From assembly GCF_000961095.1 (NCBI RefSeq), contig NZ_CP011058.1:2941501-3005500 (forward strand): a stretch of 64,000 nucleotides of DNA, read 5' to 3'. The stretch's first letter is position 1. Every line of letters starts with the position of its first letter. The translations under genes were made by a program, and so were the position numbers. Positions 1 through 7,599 of the stretch are shown here, piece by piece. The notes under the pieces are model-generated. The model saw only the letters and a list, made by a program, of their open reading frames with translations, was not told the DNA's origin and searched no databases. Origin of the DNA: Paenibacillus beijingensis (GTDB lineage: Bacteria; Bacillota; Bacilli; Paenibacillales; Paenibacillaceae).

Positions 1-71
1 CACCCGCAGCACGAGAATGAACGATTCACGCTCGTTTCTGAAGCTGAATAGTATCATAGCAGCGACAAAGT

Positions 72-140
72 ACCAAATGATAAGCTGACTTCGACGGTAA
101 TCCATCCATCGAAAGTCAGCTTATTTCATTTTTATTTGGT
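72..140. terminator. Bidirectional hairpin terminator
   Basis: A long inverted repeat: left arm AAGCTGACTTCGA, right arm TCGAAAGTCAGCTT, with an outer ACCAAATGA/TCATTT..TTTGGT pairing and T-rich tracts. It lies downstream of the hydrolase gene that reads leftward and probably ends an upstream gene as well. Nothing codes convincingly in bases 1-260. Confidence 0.6.
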
Positions 141-260
141 TTCGTTCCAAGTCGTATCTCGTTGTCAGCCGCATCGCACCCCTCTCGTCGGAATCGGGTC
201 ACTGTTCAATAAACCCGCCGCAGGAGCACCCAGCCCCGGTAAGTCCAGCGTAAAAGCGGG

Positions 261-1058
261 TTAAAGATAGGCTCCTTGCCCGACCATCCAAGCTTCGATG
301 TAATCGGCCACTTCTTCCCAGCCCGGCTGCGCAATGATCCAGTGCGTGCGGCCGGGGAATTCCTTGAAATCCGTCACGGCCCCGGACTTGTACAGACGAT
401 AATTTTTGCGGACCATCGCAGCGGGGACAATGCGGTCAAACTCTCCGGCGATGATCAGCAGCGGCCCGCGGTTTCCGTTATTGAAATTGACCGCAGCCGG
501 ACTTTTTGGACTGAGTGCCGACAGTGCGGCTTGAAAAAAGATCCGGCTCGTCTCCGGTACGACGTGCTGCTCGTAAGCCAGCTCCTGCTCAGCCTTCGGC
601 AACGTATGGACAAAAGAGTACTTGAATTCCTTTAACGACAGCATCCCGGTTTTGCGCCACGGTTTGGACAGGATACTTCCTACCGATTTGACAACGGTCG
701 GATAGGTGCCGGCGATGATGCCCCGGGGTGCGGCCGGGTCGATGGCAATTCCCATCAGTCCGAGATCCCGGTCCATGAGCAGCTGCGTCAGCAGCCCGCC
801 GAAGGAATGGCCGATCAGAATCGGTTTTTCGGGCAGCGCGCGTATAATTTTGGCATAATGTTCCGTCAGCAGTTCCAATGTGATCCGGCTTAATAGCGGA
901 GATGGATCTGCCCGCAGTACTGCCGGCTCTTGTTCATGAAACGGCCATGCAGGAGCCAGAGTAGGATAACCCTTTGCCGTAAAATAACGGATCATCGGAT
1001 CCCAGGATTTGGGAGTCATAAAAGCTCCATGAATAAAAAGAATCGTCGGTTTTTTCAT
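261..1058 (-). CDS. Alpha/beta hydrolase
   Basis: A 265-residue cytoplasmic alpha/beta hydrolase with no signal peptide. The N-terminus runs straight into the first core strand with the oxyanion HG motif (FIHGAF). The nucleophile elbow is GHSFGG (Ser85), a candidate acid Asp sits in GEFDRIVP and the catalytic His in GRTHW near the C-terminus, so the triad is complete. The ATG has GGAGAG eight bases upstream. It lies just downstream of a tetR gene reading the same way, and a TetR-like palindrome sits between the two, which suggests the regulator controls it. The substrate cannot be named; lipase or esterase-like hydrolysis of a small ester is the usual role of this group. Confidence 0.85.
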   Translation of the reverse strand: MKKPTILFIHGAFMTPKSWDPMIRYFTAKGYPTLAPAWPFHEQEPAVLRADPSPLLSRITLELLTEHYAKIIRALPEKPILIGHSFGGLLTQLLMDRDLGLMGIAIDPAAPRGIIAGTYPTVVKSVGSILSKPWRKTGMLSLKEFKYSFVHTLPKAEQELAYEQHVVPETSRIFFQAALSALSPKSPAAVNFNNGNRGPLLIIAGEFDRIVPAAMVRKNYRLYKSGAVTDFKEFPGRTHWIIAQPGWEEVADYIEAWMVGQGAYL

Positions 1059-1073
1059 GTTAATCTCTCCTTA

Positions 1074-1207
1074 AAGTTTTGTGAAGTTAGGCTACTTGCC
1101 TGATCATCGCAACAAAAACTGCTTCGAAAGCATTCGCTTAAGTTTTTGTGAAGCTTGCCTGCATGCTTGATCATCGCAACAAAAACTGCTTCGGAAGCAT
1201 TCGCTTC
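1074..1207. repeat. Two-copy 67-bp direct repeat
   Basis: Two tandem copies of about 67 bp share GATCATCGCAACAAAAACTG and the flanking AGTTTTTGTGAAG and GCATTCGCTT, with a few differences. They fill the gap between the hydrolase and tetR genes and carry no reading frame. They lie in the leader of the hydrolase, between the palindrome at 1216 and the start codon. Confidence 0.8.
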
Positions 1208-1215
1208 GCTATTTA

Positions 1216-1229
1216 ACCTACTAGTAGGT
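1216..1229. promoter_or_regulatory. TetR-like operator before the hydrolase
   Basis: ACCTACTAGTAGGT is a perfect 14-bp palindrome followed by another TAGGTA. It closely resembles the palindrome upstream of the tetR gene at 1861-1884 (CTAC...GTAG core). The shared sequence on both sides of the regulator gene argues that both are its binding sites; this is inferred. Confidence 0.65.
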
Positions 1230-1251
1230 AGGTATTGGTTAAAAAAAATAT

Positions 1252-1842
1252 TTACTTCTCTTTACCGGAACGTGCCGCGTTTAGTTGATCTAATATTTGG
1301 CTGGAAATAGCCTGAAATTGGGTTCCGTCATTAAACGTTCTCGCGGCAAGCATTCCTCCGTGAACGGCGGCCAAAATCATCGCAGCATCTTCTTCAAAGG
1401 AGCGGCCGGATCGTTCATACTGCTTGGCCTCGGAAGCTTCCCGAAGCAAATTGGCAATCCATCCGGTTAATTCCTGGAAATGCGCTTGAACTTCGCCGCG
1501 GACTTCTTCCGGTAAAATCGGAATTTCGGATGCAAGCTGTGCGCATAGACAAATATCAATCGCCTTGTCCTGCAGACATGCGTTCCAATAGTTCAGGTAA
1601 TGTTCCAGCTTCTTGCGCGGATCATCGGTTAACGAGTCAAGCTGCGATAAGTTGCTTCGCACCCCGCCGCGGTAATGCTGAACGACCTTCTGCACCAGGT
1701 TATCCTTTGAAGGAAAATGATAATGGATGCTGGCCTTCTGGATGCCGATGACATCCGCAATGTCCGCGTAGCTGAACGCGCTGTACCCCCTTTCAAGCAT
1801 CAGTCGGTGAGCTACGCTCACGATTTGCTCCGCTCGGTTCAT
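1252..1842 (-). CDS. TetR/AcrR family transcriptional regulator
   Basis: A 196-residue TetR-family repressor. The N-terminal helix-turn-helix domain is typical (AEQIVSVAHRLMLERGYSAFSYADIADVIGIQKASIHYHF is reduced here to its key elements: YADIADVIG then KASIHYHFPSK). The rest is the variable ligand-binding domain. The start chosen is the ATG at 1842, six bases after GAGGTG; a GTG three codons upstream is overlapped by that ribosome site. A palindrome lies directly upstream of the gene and a related one downstream, before the hydrolase gene, so the protein probably represses itself and the hydrolase. The inducer is unknown. Confidence 0.9.
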   Translation of the reverse strand: MNRAEQIVSVAHRLMLERGYSAFSYADIADVIGIQKASIHYHFPSKDNLVQKVVQHYRGGVRSNLSQLDSLTDDPRKKLEHYLNYWNACLQDKAIDICLCAQLASEIPILPEEVRGEVQAHFQELTGWIANLLREASEAKQYERSGRSFEEDAAMILAAVHGGMLAARTFNDGTQFQAISSQILDQLNAARSGKEK

Positions 1843-1860
1843 GTTTATCACCTCAAAGTC

Positions 1861-1884
1861 ATTCTACTTACTGGTAGGTAGAAT
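1861..1884. promoter_or_regulatory. TetR-like autoregulatory operator
   Basis: ATTCTACTTACTGGTAGGTAGAAT has inverted arms ATTCTAC/GTAGAAT and lies 19 bases upstream of the tetR start. It shares the CTAC...GTAG dyad and spacing style of the palindrome at 1216. Its position in the 5' leader fits repression by the encoded TetR protein. Confidence 0.65.
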
Positions 1885-1891
1885 GTCAACC

Positions 1892-3127
1892 CTAATTTTT
1901 AGTTCGTTCTCGAAGCAGCTCATACGTTTTTCGGGCGATCAACAGCGCTTCATCTGCGGGAATGACAAGCACGCTCACGCCCGAGTCGGCCGAAGAAATG
2001 ACTTGTTCCGCCGGAGCCGGCGGCTCGCCTTCTCCGAAAGGACCGGTCCCGTTCATCGCATCGTCGAGCCGGATACCGGCGTAGGACAGCTGCCGGCAAA
2101 TTCGGGCGCGCATGGCGGCGCAGCCCTCTCCAACGTCTCCGGTAAATACGAGCGCGTCGATCCCGTTCATCGCCGCCGCATAGGCGCCGATATATTTGAT
2201 TATCCGGTACTCATACATATCCAATGCAAGCTGTGCGGACGAATTGCCGCCGCCGGCCGCTGCGATTAATTCTGGAACGTCGCCGCTAATGCCGGAAATG
2301 CCTGACAGTCCGCTATGTTTATGGAGCAGGGAGCTGATTTCGTTCGCCGTCAGATCTTCTTTCCTCATCAGAAACAGAAGAACCGCAGGATCGAGATCGC
2401 CGGATTGCGTTCCGGTCATCAAGCCTTCCAAAGGCGTCATGCCCATGCTCGTATCGACCGAACGGCCGAACTCAACCGCGGTGCAGCTCGCTTCGTTCCC
2501 GATATGGCACGATACGATTTTCAATTGTTCCAGAGGAACGTTCAGCATTCCGGCCGCCCTGCGGCTGACGTACTCATGCGTGCTTCCGTGGAAGCCGTAT
2601 TTCCGGATGCCGTGTTTGCGGTACAGCGCGTTCGGAATGGCATATCGATAAGCCCGGGACGGCATCGTTTGATGAAAAGCGCTATCGAAAACGGCGACCT
2701 GGGGCGTGTCCGCCAAATATTTTTGGACCGCGGAGACCCCTTTCATTTGCGGAGGATTGTGAAGCGGCGCAAGATCGTACAGCTGCTTAATCTTGATCTT
2801 CACATCTCCGTCGATCAGAACCGCCGATTTGAAAAATTCGCCGCCGTGCGCGATGCGGTGCCCGACAGCATGAATGTCATGCACGCTTTGAACGGCGCCG
2901 TCGGCCCGGTCCGATAACACGCGCAGCAAAAAAGAGACCGCCGCATCATGATCGGCCAGCTCCCGCGTTTCCATTCCGACTGCACCGTCACGCCGTTGTG
3001 AGGTATAGAGAGCGTCACCCGTACCGATGCGTTCGATGCTCCCTTTGACGATCCATGCCTCACTGGGCATATCTAACAATTGATAATGAAGCGATGAGCT
3101 CCCGGAATGAATGACGAGAATGTTCAT
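1892..3127 (-). CDS. Acetate kinase-like protein with altered active site
   Basis: 411 residues, collinear with acetate kinase (AckA), which interconverts acetyl phosphate and acetate. Numbered from the ATG at 3127 (AGGAG 11 bases upstream), the family residues fall at their standard numbers: Arg91 (VGHRIAHGG), His123 (LAPLHNPP), Asp148 (FDSAFH), His180 (YGFHGSTH), His208 and Asn211 (CHIGNE), Arg340. Four conserved positions differ: Asn7 is His (VIHSGSSS), Gly212 is Glu, the catalytic Arg241 is Gln (MTGTQSGDLDP), and Gly331 is Asp (FTGDVGEG). Loss of Arg241 is expected to cripple acetate kinase activity. The gene stands next to a formate/nitrite transporter and fnr, an anaerobic setting. It may be a paralogue with another acyl-phosphate substrate, a regulatory remnant, or decaying. 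Confidence 0.8.
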   Translation of the reverse strand: MNILVIHSGSSSLHYQLLDMPSEAWIVKGSIERIGTGDALYTSQRRDGAVGMETRELADHDAAVSFLLRVLSDRADGAVQSVHDIHAVGHRIAHGGEFFKSAVLIDGDVKIKIKQLYDLAPLHNPPQMKGVSAVQKYLADTPQVAVFDSAFHQTMPSRAYRYAIPNALYRKHGIRKYGFHGSTHEYVSRRAAGMLNVPLEQLKIVSCHIGNEASCTAVEFGRSVDTSMGMTPLEGLMTGTQSGDLDPAVLLFLMRKEDLTANEISSLLHKHSGLSGISGISGDVPELIAAAGGGNSSAQLALDMYEYRIIKYIGAYAAAMNGIDALVFTGDVGEGCAAMRARICRQLSYAGIRLDDAMNGTGPFGEGEPPAPAEQVISSADSGVSVLVIPADEALLIARKTYELLRERTKN

Positions 3128-3492
3128 AGCGGCTTTTCTCCTCCATGGCATAAAAGCAACCGGTACCGCTATATCGTGCTGGCAGGGGGCGATCGCCGGT
3201 TGATTTTATAAGATATAAGGTCTACTACTACAATTGAATTAAAAAAATGAAAGCGTATCCATTAAAGACGGGCGCGAAGTCGAAGGAACCGCCTTTCGAT
3301 CGGTACAAATCGTCATGCGAAAAAACGGATTGGCGAACGTTCGGCAACCGTATGGAAGAATTATACATCTGCCCGTCGGCGGCGGTCAATTCCTGCGCTG
3401 CATGGCGGCTCTCAGATGTGACGGATTGTACTTCGCTTCCGGCAAAAAGAAGGTAAGCTGGTATCAACACCAACGAAGCGGAGGGAGTTCAT
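3128..3492. other. Divergent intergenic region
   Basis: About 365 bases between the acetate-kinase-like gene (leftward) and the transporter (rightward). I see no convincing gene. A CAACCGG...CCGGTTG pairing spans roughly 3159-3205, which could form a leader stem. I found no clear Fnr (TGTGA-N6-TCACA) or NreC-like palindrome here. Confidence 0.5.
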
Positions 3493-4263
3493 ATGGGCTT
3501 CGCGAAACCGGAACAGATCGCACAGCTTGCCGTGGAGGCAGGCGTCAAAAAAGCAAACATGCCGCTCCGCTCTCAAATCCCGCTCGGATTCGCAGCCGGC
3601 GCCTTTATCGCGCTCGGGTTTCTGCTCGCGATCCGCGTCAGCGCAGCTCTGCCTGCCGAATGGGGGGGCCTTAACAGCTTGCTCGGGGCCGCCGTGTTTC
3701 CGCTCGGTCTCATTCTTTGCCTCGCAGCCGGAGGCGAGCTGCTGACCGGCAACATGATGGCGCTGCCGATGGCCTGTTACGCTGGCAAGGTGTCCGTCAG
3801 GCGCTGGCTCGCCAATTGGGCGGTCATTACGGCCGGCAATTTTCTGGGCGCTCTGTACATCGCTTATTTATTCGGACATTTGGGCGGTATGACGGAGCAC
3901 GGCCCCTACTTGGCGAGAACGGCGCTGCTGGCCCGCAGCAAGCTGGACGAACCGCTGGGCATCGCCTTCATCTCGGGGATCGGGTGCAACTGGCTCGTGT
4001 CGTCGGCGGTGTGGATGGCTTACGGTTCCAAGGATGGGGCGGGAATGATTGCGGCGGTCTGGTTTCCAACGATGGCGTTCGTGGCGCTTGGCTTCCAGCA
4101 TGTCGTCGCCAACATGTTCCTGCTGCCGGCCGCGATTATGGCAGGGCAGGCGACTTGGCTGGAATATGCGCGAAATTTCGTACCCGTGTACTTGGGCAAC
4201 GCCGCGGGCGGATGCTTGTTTGTAGCCGGAATTTACGGGACGGCTTACTTGAAAAAAGACTGA
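3493..4263 (+). CDS. Formate/nitrite transporter family protein
   Basis: A 256-residue FNT-family membrane channel of the FocA/NirC/YrhG type, which moves small monovalent anions such as formate or nitrite. Six hydrophobic segments are visible. Family signatures include GGELLTGNM in the second repeat region and GFQHVVANMFLLP, which carries the central pore His. GGAGG precedes the ATG. It lies beside an acetate-kinase-like gene, fnr and nre genes, so export of formate from the pyruvate formate-lyase encoded downstream, or nitrite traffic, would both fit. The substrate cannot be settled from sequence alone. Confidence 0.9.
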   Translation: MGFAKPEQIAQLAVEAGVKKANMPLRSQIPLGFAAGAFIALGFLLAIRVSAALPAEWGGLNSLLGAAVFPLGLILCLAAGGELLTGNMMALPMACYAGKVSVRRWLANWAVITAGNFLGALYIAYLFGHLGGMTEHGPYLARTALLARSKLDEPLGIAFISGIGCNWLVSSAVWMAYGSKDGAGMIAAVWFPTMAFVALGFQHVVANMFLLPAAIMAGQATWLEYARNFVPVYLGNAAGGCLFVAGIYGTAYLKKD

Positions 4264-4285
4264 TGCGAGAAGGAGCCGACATTTG

Positions 4286-5029
4286 CTACATCCGGCAAAT
4301 TTCTTTCGGACAGCTTTCGCAGCGGCAAATATCTCTTAAATAATTGAGGTTGCGAATGACGATATGTCCTTCTTCCATGGAGATGACGTCCTCCTTCTTC
4401 ATATCGCTCAGCATCCGGTTCACATTTTCCCGGGTCGTGCCGATCATGTCCGCCATCTCGGTATTGGTCATTTTCATCCCGATTATAATACCGTTGTCGC
4501 CCGGCTGCCCGTACGTATTGCCGAGGCGGATCAGAAGCGAGCAGAGCGCCCCCGGCTTTCCGAACATCATCAGATCGCGGAATTTCGTCTGCGTTCGCCG
4601 GTGCATCAGCCCCATAAACTTCATAAACTCGATCGCCAAATCCCCGTGCTGCCACAGCAGTACTTCAAGATCCTTTTGCTGAATGATGCCGATTTCGCTG
4701 TCTTCCGTCACTTCGGCGTTAAATCCGTGCACGGAATCGCGGAACGGATCGACCTGCCCGAACAAATCGCCCTGCAGATGCAAATACAGCGTCAGCGTAC
4801 GGCCGTTGTCAGCCGATTTTGTGATGCGCACCTGGCCTTTTTTCACATAATACAATTTGTCCGCCGCATCGCCTTCCCAGAACAGATACGAACCGGCCCG
4901 AGCCGATTTCGCATACATGACCCCTTGCAGCCGCTCCATATTTTCCTCTGAAAAAAACGTCGCAATTCCGCTGTTCAAAGCAGCGGCCGTTTCTTCGATC
5001 AGCGTGGTGCCCCTTTGTCCGTTCCTCAT
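4286..5029 (-). CDS. fnr: Fnr oxygen-sensing regulator (Crp/Fnr family)
   Basis: A 247-residue Crp/Fnr regulator. It has an N-terminal cyclic-nucleotide-fold domain (roughly 20-145), a long dimer helix and a winged helix-turn-helix with TTRENVNRMLSDMKK as recognition region. The C-terminus ends in Cys235, Cys237, Cys240 and Cys245; the last three make the CX2CX4C spacing of Bacillus Fnr, which binds a [4Fe-4S] cluster there instead of at the N-terminus as in E. coli. The start is the ATG at 5029, nine bases after AAGGAGG; an in-frame ATG at 5062 lacks such a site. It is divergent from nreA. Two good Fnr boxes occur at 8675-8725. Confidence 0.9.
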   Translation of the reverse strand: MRNGQRGTTLIEETAAALNSGIATFFSEENMERLQGVMYAKSARAGSYLFWEGDAADKLYYVKKGQVRITKSADNGRTLTLYLHLQGDLFGQVDPFRDSVHGFNAEVTEDSEIGIIQQKDLEVLLWQHGDLAIEFMKFMGLMHRRTQTKFRDLMMFGKPGALCSLLIRLGNTYGQPGDNGIIIGMKMTNTEMADMIGTTRENVNRMLSDMKKEDVISMEEGHIVIRNLNYLRDICRCESCPKEICRM

Positions 5030-5168
5030 TCGCCAACGCCTCCTTGGTTGTTCTGCATTCATTGTAAACGATGCCGCCGGGCCGCCGCATCGGGGGAGGG
5101 CCGGAATTTGCGCAGGGGAAAATCCTGATTCGGGAAAGGCGTTTCCGAGGGAAACCGGCTCTCAAGCC

Positions 5169-5206
5169 GAGGCGATTCCCTCATCACGTTTTAAGGGGAT
5201 TCCCTA
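5169..5206. promoter_or_regulatory. Tandem NreC-like binding sites
   Basis: At 5193-5206, AAGGG-GATT-CCCTA matches nine of ten bases of the TAGGG-N4-CCCTA palindrome described for staphylococcal NreC. A weaker copy, GAGGC-GATT-CCCTC, lies at 5169-5182, 24 bp away centre to centre. They sit just upstream of the predicted -35 of the nreA promoter and in the shared region with fnr. The match is seen; binding is inferred. Confidence 0.6.
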
Positions 5207-5208
5207 AC

Positions 5209-5236
5209 TTACAAATGGTTTGCAACTCTTTACAAT
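5209..5236 (+). promoter_or_regulatory. Predicted nreA-nreC-nreB promoter
   Basis: TTACAA (5209-5214) and TACAAT (5231-5236) are separated by 16 bases. The NreC-like palindrome ends three bases upstream of the -35 element, a position suited to activation. The transcript would start near 5243, about 55 bases before the nreA start. Confidence 0.45.
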
Positions 5237-5297
5237 AGACCTATGCGAATTGTACGTAAAAGAACGGGGATTGACCGATTGAAAGGGGAGCTTCAGG

Positions 5298-5750
5298 TTG
5301 AATAAGATCTCAACCGGCCAATGGATGACGCAGGAGCTGGAGCGGCTCTGTTTGAGTTCGGACAGCGATTTCGGGGCATTCGCCCAGCCGGTTGAATCCG
5401 ATCGGCTTATGAGGTGGACCTGTGAAGCGGGGAGCCGGAACCGGCGCATCAGCCAAATGACGGTCAAGCCAGGCGTCGGAGCGGCGGGAATGGCGCTGCG
5501 TCTCGGAAGACCTTACATCGTGAACGGCATCGGGAACGATTCTGCGGTCCGCGAATGTCCGGTCATGCTGGCCGAGAAGCTGCTATCGGCGGTCGCCATG
5601 CCGATTCCGGCGCTGACGGGGCACTCTGCGGGAGGCGTTCTGCTGCTGGGGAGAAGGAGCGGCTTGAACTATGGGGAGGAGGATGTGCGGCTTCTGTCCG
5701 CGCATATTCCCGGGCTGCTCGAAACGATGCGCGCAGGGCTGCAGAAATAA
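5298..5750 (+). CDS. nreA: GAF-domain nitrate receptor NreA-like
   Basis: A 150-residue protein made of a single GAF domain, the size of staphylococcal NreA, which binds nitrate and restrains the NreB kinase. The domain core runs from the region FGAFAQPV through GVGAAGMALRLGRPYIVNGIGND to AVAMPIPALTGHSAGGVLLLGR. The TTG start has AAGGGGAG seven bases upstream. It is the first gene of a set with a NarL-type regulator and a PAS histidine kinase. The gene order here is A-C-B, whereas staphylococci have A-B-C. Assignment rests on size, domain and context, not on identified nitrate-contact residues. Confidence 0.75.
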   Translation: MNKISTGQWMTQELERLCLSSDSDFGAFAQPVESDRLMRWTCEAGSRNRRISQMTVKPGVGAAGMALRLGRPYIVNGIGNDSAVRECPVMLAEKLLSAVAMPIPALTGHSAGGVLLLGRRSGLNYGEEDVRLLSAHIPGLLETMRAGLQK

Positions 5751-5834
5751 CAAAACCGCAGCCACAATCATTGAAGCGGCCGTTTTGTGTTATGATTGAT
5801 GGAAGATAGTGTCTCAAATAGCAGGAGGTTGCAC

Positions 5835-6488
5835 ATGATCAAAATCATCATCGTGGACGACCATGCGATGGTCCGTTCCGGGCTGCGGATGCTGCTGAGC
5901 GGCAAAGAAGATATCGAAGTGGTCGGCGAAGCGTCCGACGGGGACGAAGGTATTGCGGCTGCGCGGCAGCTGAATCCGGACGTCGTGCTGATGGATTTGA
6001 GCATGCCGCACGGTAAGGACGGGCTTACGGCCGCTTCCGAGCTGAAGACGGAGCTTCCCGGTACGGCGGTACTTTTTTTGACGATGCATGACGACGACGA
6101 ATATTTGTTCCGGGCCATTCATGCCGGAGCGTCCGGCTATGTGCTGAAGAGCGCTCCTCATGAGGAGCTGCTGACGGCGATCCGGTCGGTGGCGAAAGGC
6201 GATCCGTACCTGCATCCGAACGCGACCAAGAGGCTGATGAAGGAATATACGGAGGGTCTGAGGCGCGGCGAGAGCGCGGATCTGTTCGAAACGCTGTCCG
6301 AGCGCGAGAAGGAAGTGCTGGAGATGACCGCCAAAGGATACGCGAACAAAGAAATTGCCGAGCAGTTGATCATCAGCGTGAAAACGGTGGAAGCCCACAA
6401 AAGCAACGTCATGGAGAAGCTGGGTCTCAAATCGCGGCCCGAGCTTGTTAAATATGCGGTGAAAAAGGGGCTGCTGCAGTTTGACTAA
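5835..6488 (+). CDS. nreC: NarL/FixJ family response regulator NreC-like
   Basis: 217 residues: a receiver domain with phospho-acceptor Asp54 (VVLMDLSMP) and the acidic pocket VDDH, then a LuxR-type helix-turn-helix (SEREKEVLEMTAKGYANKEIAEQL and onwards, with KTVEAHKSNVMEKL as recognition segment). AGGAGG sits six bases before the ATG at 5835, which decides this start over an in-frame one at 5796. Its stop overlaps the start of the kinase gene. It probably activates nitrate/nitrite respiration genes when phosphorylated and likely its own operon through the palindrome at 5193. Confidence 0.88.
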   Translation: MIKIIIVDDHAMVRSGLRMLLSGKEDIEVVGEASDGDEGIAAARQLNPDVVLMDLSMPHGKDGLTAASELKTELPGTAVLFLTMHDDDEYLFRAIHAGASGYVLKSAPHEELLTAIRSVAKGDPYLHPNATKRLMKEYTEGLRRGESADLFETLSEREKEVLEMTAKGYANKEIAEQLIISVKTVEAHKSNVMEKLGLKSRPELVKYAVKKGLLQFD

Positions 6489-7599
6489 ACGGCGGAAAAT
6501 AACGGAATCCGAGGTGATCGGCCAGCATGTCGGGTCGCTTCTGTCGAAGCTCGACGACAATATTGCCGACGAGGCGTTCCGCAGCGAGCTGAAGCAGTCG
6601 CTCAAGCAGCTGACGGATGTCAAGTTCGCGCTGGACGAATCGTCGATCGTCGCCGTCACCGACCGCAGCGGGAAAATCGAGTACGTCAACGATAAATTTT
6701 GCGAAATATCGAAGTATGAGCGCGAAGAGCTGATCGGGCAGGATCACCGGATCATCAATTCGGGCTATCATGACAAGCCGTTCATGCAGCAGCTGTGGCA
6801 GACGATTCTCGCAGGGGACGTTTGGTTCGGCGAAATCAAAAACCGGGCCAAAGACGGCAGCTACTACTGGGTCAGCACGACCATTGTCCCGTTTATCGGC
6901 GAAGACGGCCGTCCGTATCAGTTTCTTGCGATCCGCAACGAAGTGACGAAGCTGAAGAAGGTCGAGGAACAGCTGCAGGAAATGATCGGACAGGTGATGC
7001 GCATCCAGGAGGATGAGCGGCGCCGGTTTTCGCGCGAGCTGCACGACGGCATCGGCCAAAGCTTATTTTCGCTGCTGATCCAGATTGACGGGGTTATGTC
7101 GGCCGCGGAAAGCGGAGAAGCGCAGCTTGGGCCGATCCGGGAGACGGTGGCGGGCATCATCGAGGAAGTGCGCGGTCTTGCCTGGGAGATGCGGCCGTCC
7201 GTACTGGACGATCTCGGCGTTGTGCCGGCGATCCGGACGTATATCGACAATTACGCTTCCCATTACGGGATAACGGTACGTTTTGACTGCAATCTGCGCA
7301 AAAGGCTAGGCGTCCAGGCGGAAACTGCCATATATCGGATCATTCAGGAGGCGCTGACCAACATCGCCAAATATGCGGACGTATCGGAGGCGGACGTCTC
7401 GATTAAAGAGACGGAAACGGAAGTCGTCGTCCGAATCGCCGATGAGGGCGCTGGTTTCGATACGGCGGCTCCATCCAAAGGCGTCGGGCGGTTCAGCATG
7501 GAAGAGCGGGCCCGCGCCGCCGGCGGCAGCCTGCGGATCGAATCTTCCGCGAGCCGGGGGACCGCCGTGACGGTTGTTATACCGAAGTCCGGGTTCTGA
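6481..7599 (+). CDS. nreB: PAS-domain histidine kinase NreB-like
   Basis: A 372-residue soluble kinase with no membrane segments. A PAS domain (about 50-155) carries YVNDKFCEISKYEREELIG and NRAKDGSYYWV, which resemble the PAS domains of Aer and NifL. It is followed by a HisKA_3 dimerisation domain with phospho-acceptor His188 (RFSRELHDGIGQSL) and a HATPase domain with DEGAGF and GVGRFSMEERA. The TTG start overlaps the nreC stop, so translation is probably coupled. Staphylococcal NreB binds a [4Fe-4S] cluster through four cysteines; here the N-terminal half has only Cys74, so oxygen or redox must be sensed another way, if at all. Confidence 0.85.
   Translation: MTKRRKITESEVIGQHVGSLLSKLDDNIADEAFRSELKQSLKQLTDVKFALDESSIVAVTDRSGKIEYVNDKFCEISKYEREELIGQDHRIINSGYHDKPFMQQLWQTILAGDVWFGEIKNRAKDGSYYWVSTTIVPFIGEDGRPYQFLAIRNEVTKLKKVEEQLQEMIGQVMRIQEDERRRFSRELHDGIGQSLFSLLIQIDGVMSAAESGEAQLGPIRETVAGIIEEVRGLAWEMRPSVLDDLGVVPAIRTYIDNYASHYGITVRFDCNLRKRLGVQAETAIYRIIQEALTNIAKYADVSEADVSIKETETEVVVRIADEGAGFDTAAPSKGVGRFSMEERARAAGGSLRIESSASRGTAVTVVIPKSGF

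Noticed and set aside
3228..3473. 81-residue frame on the minus strand before the transporter
   Set aside because: No ribosome site or recognisable motif, and it crosses the divergent promoter region.
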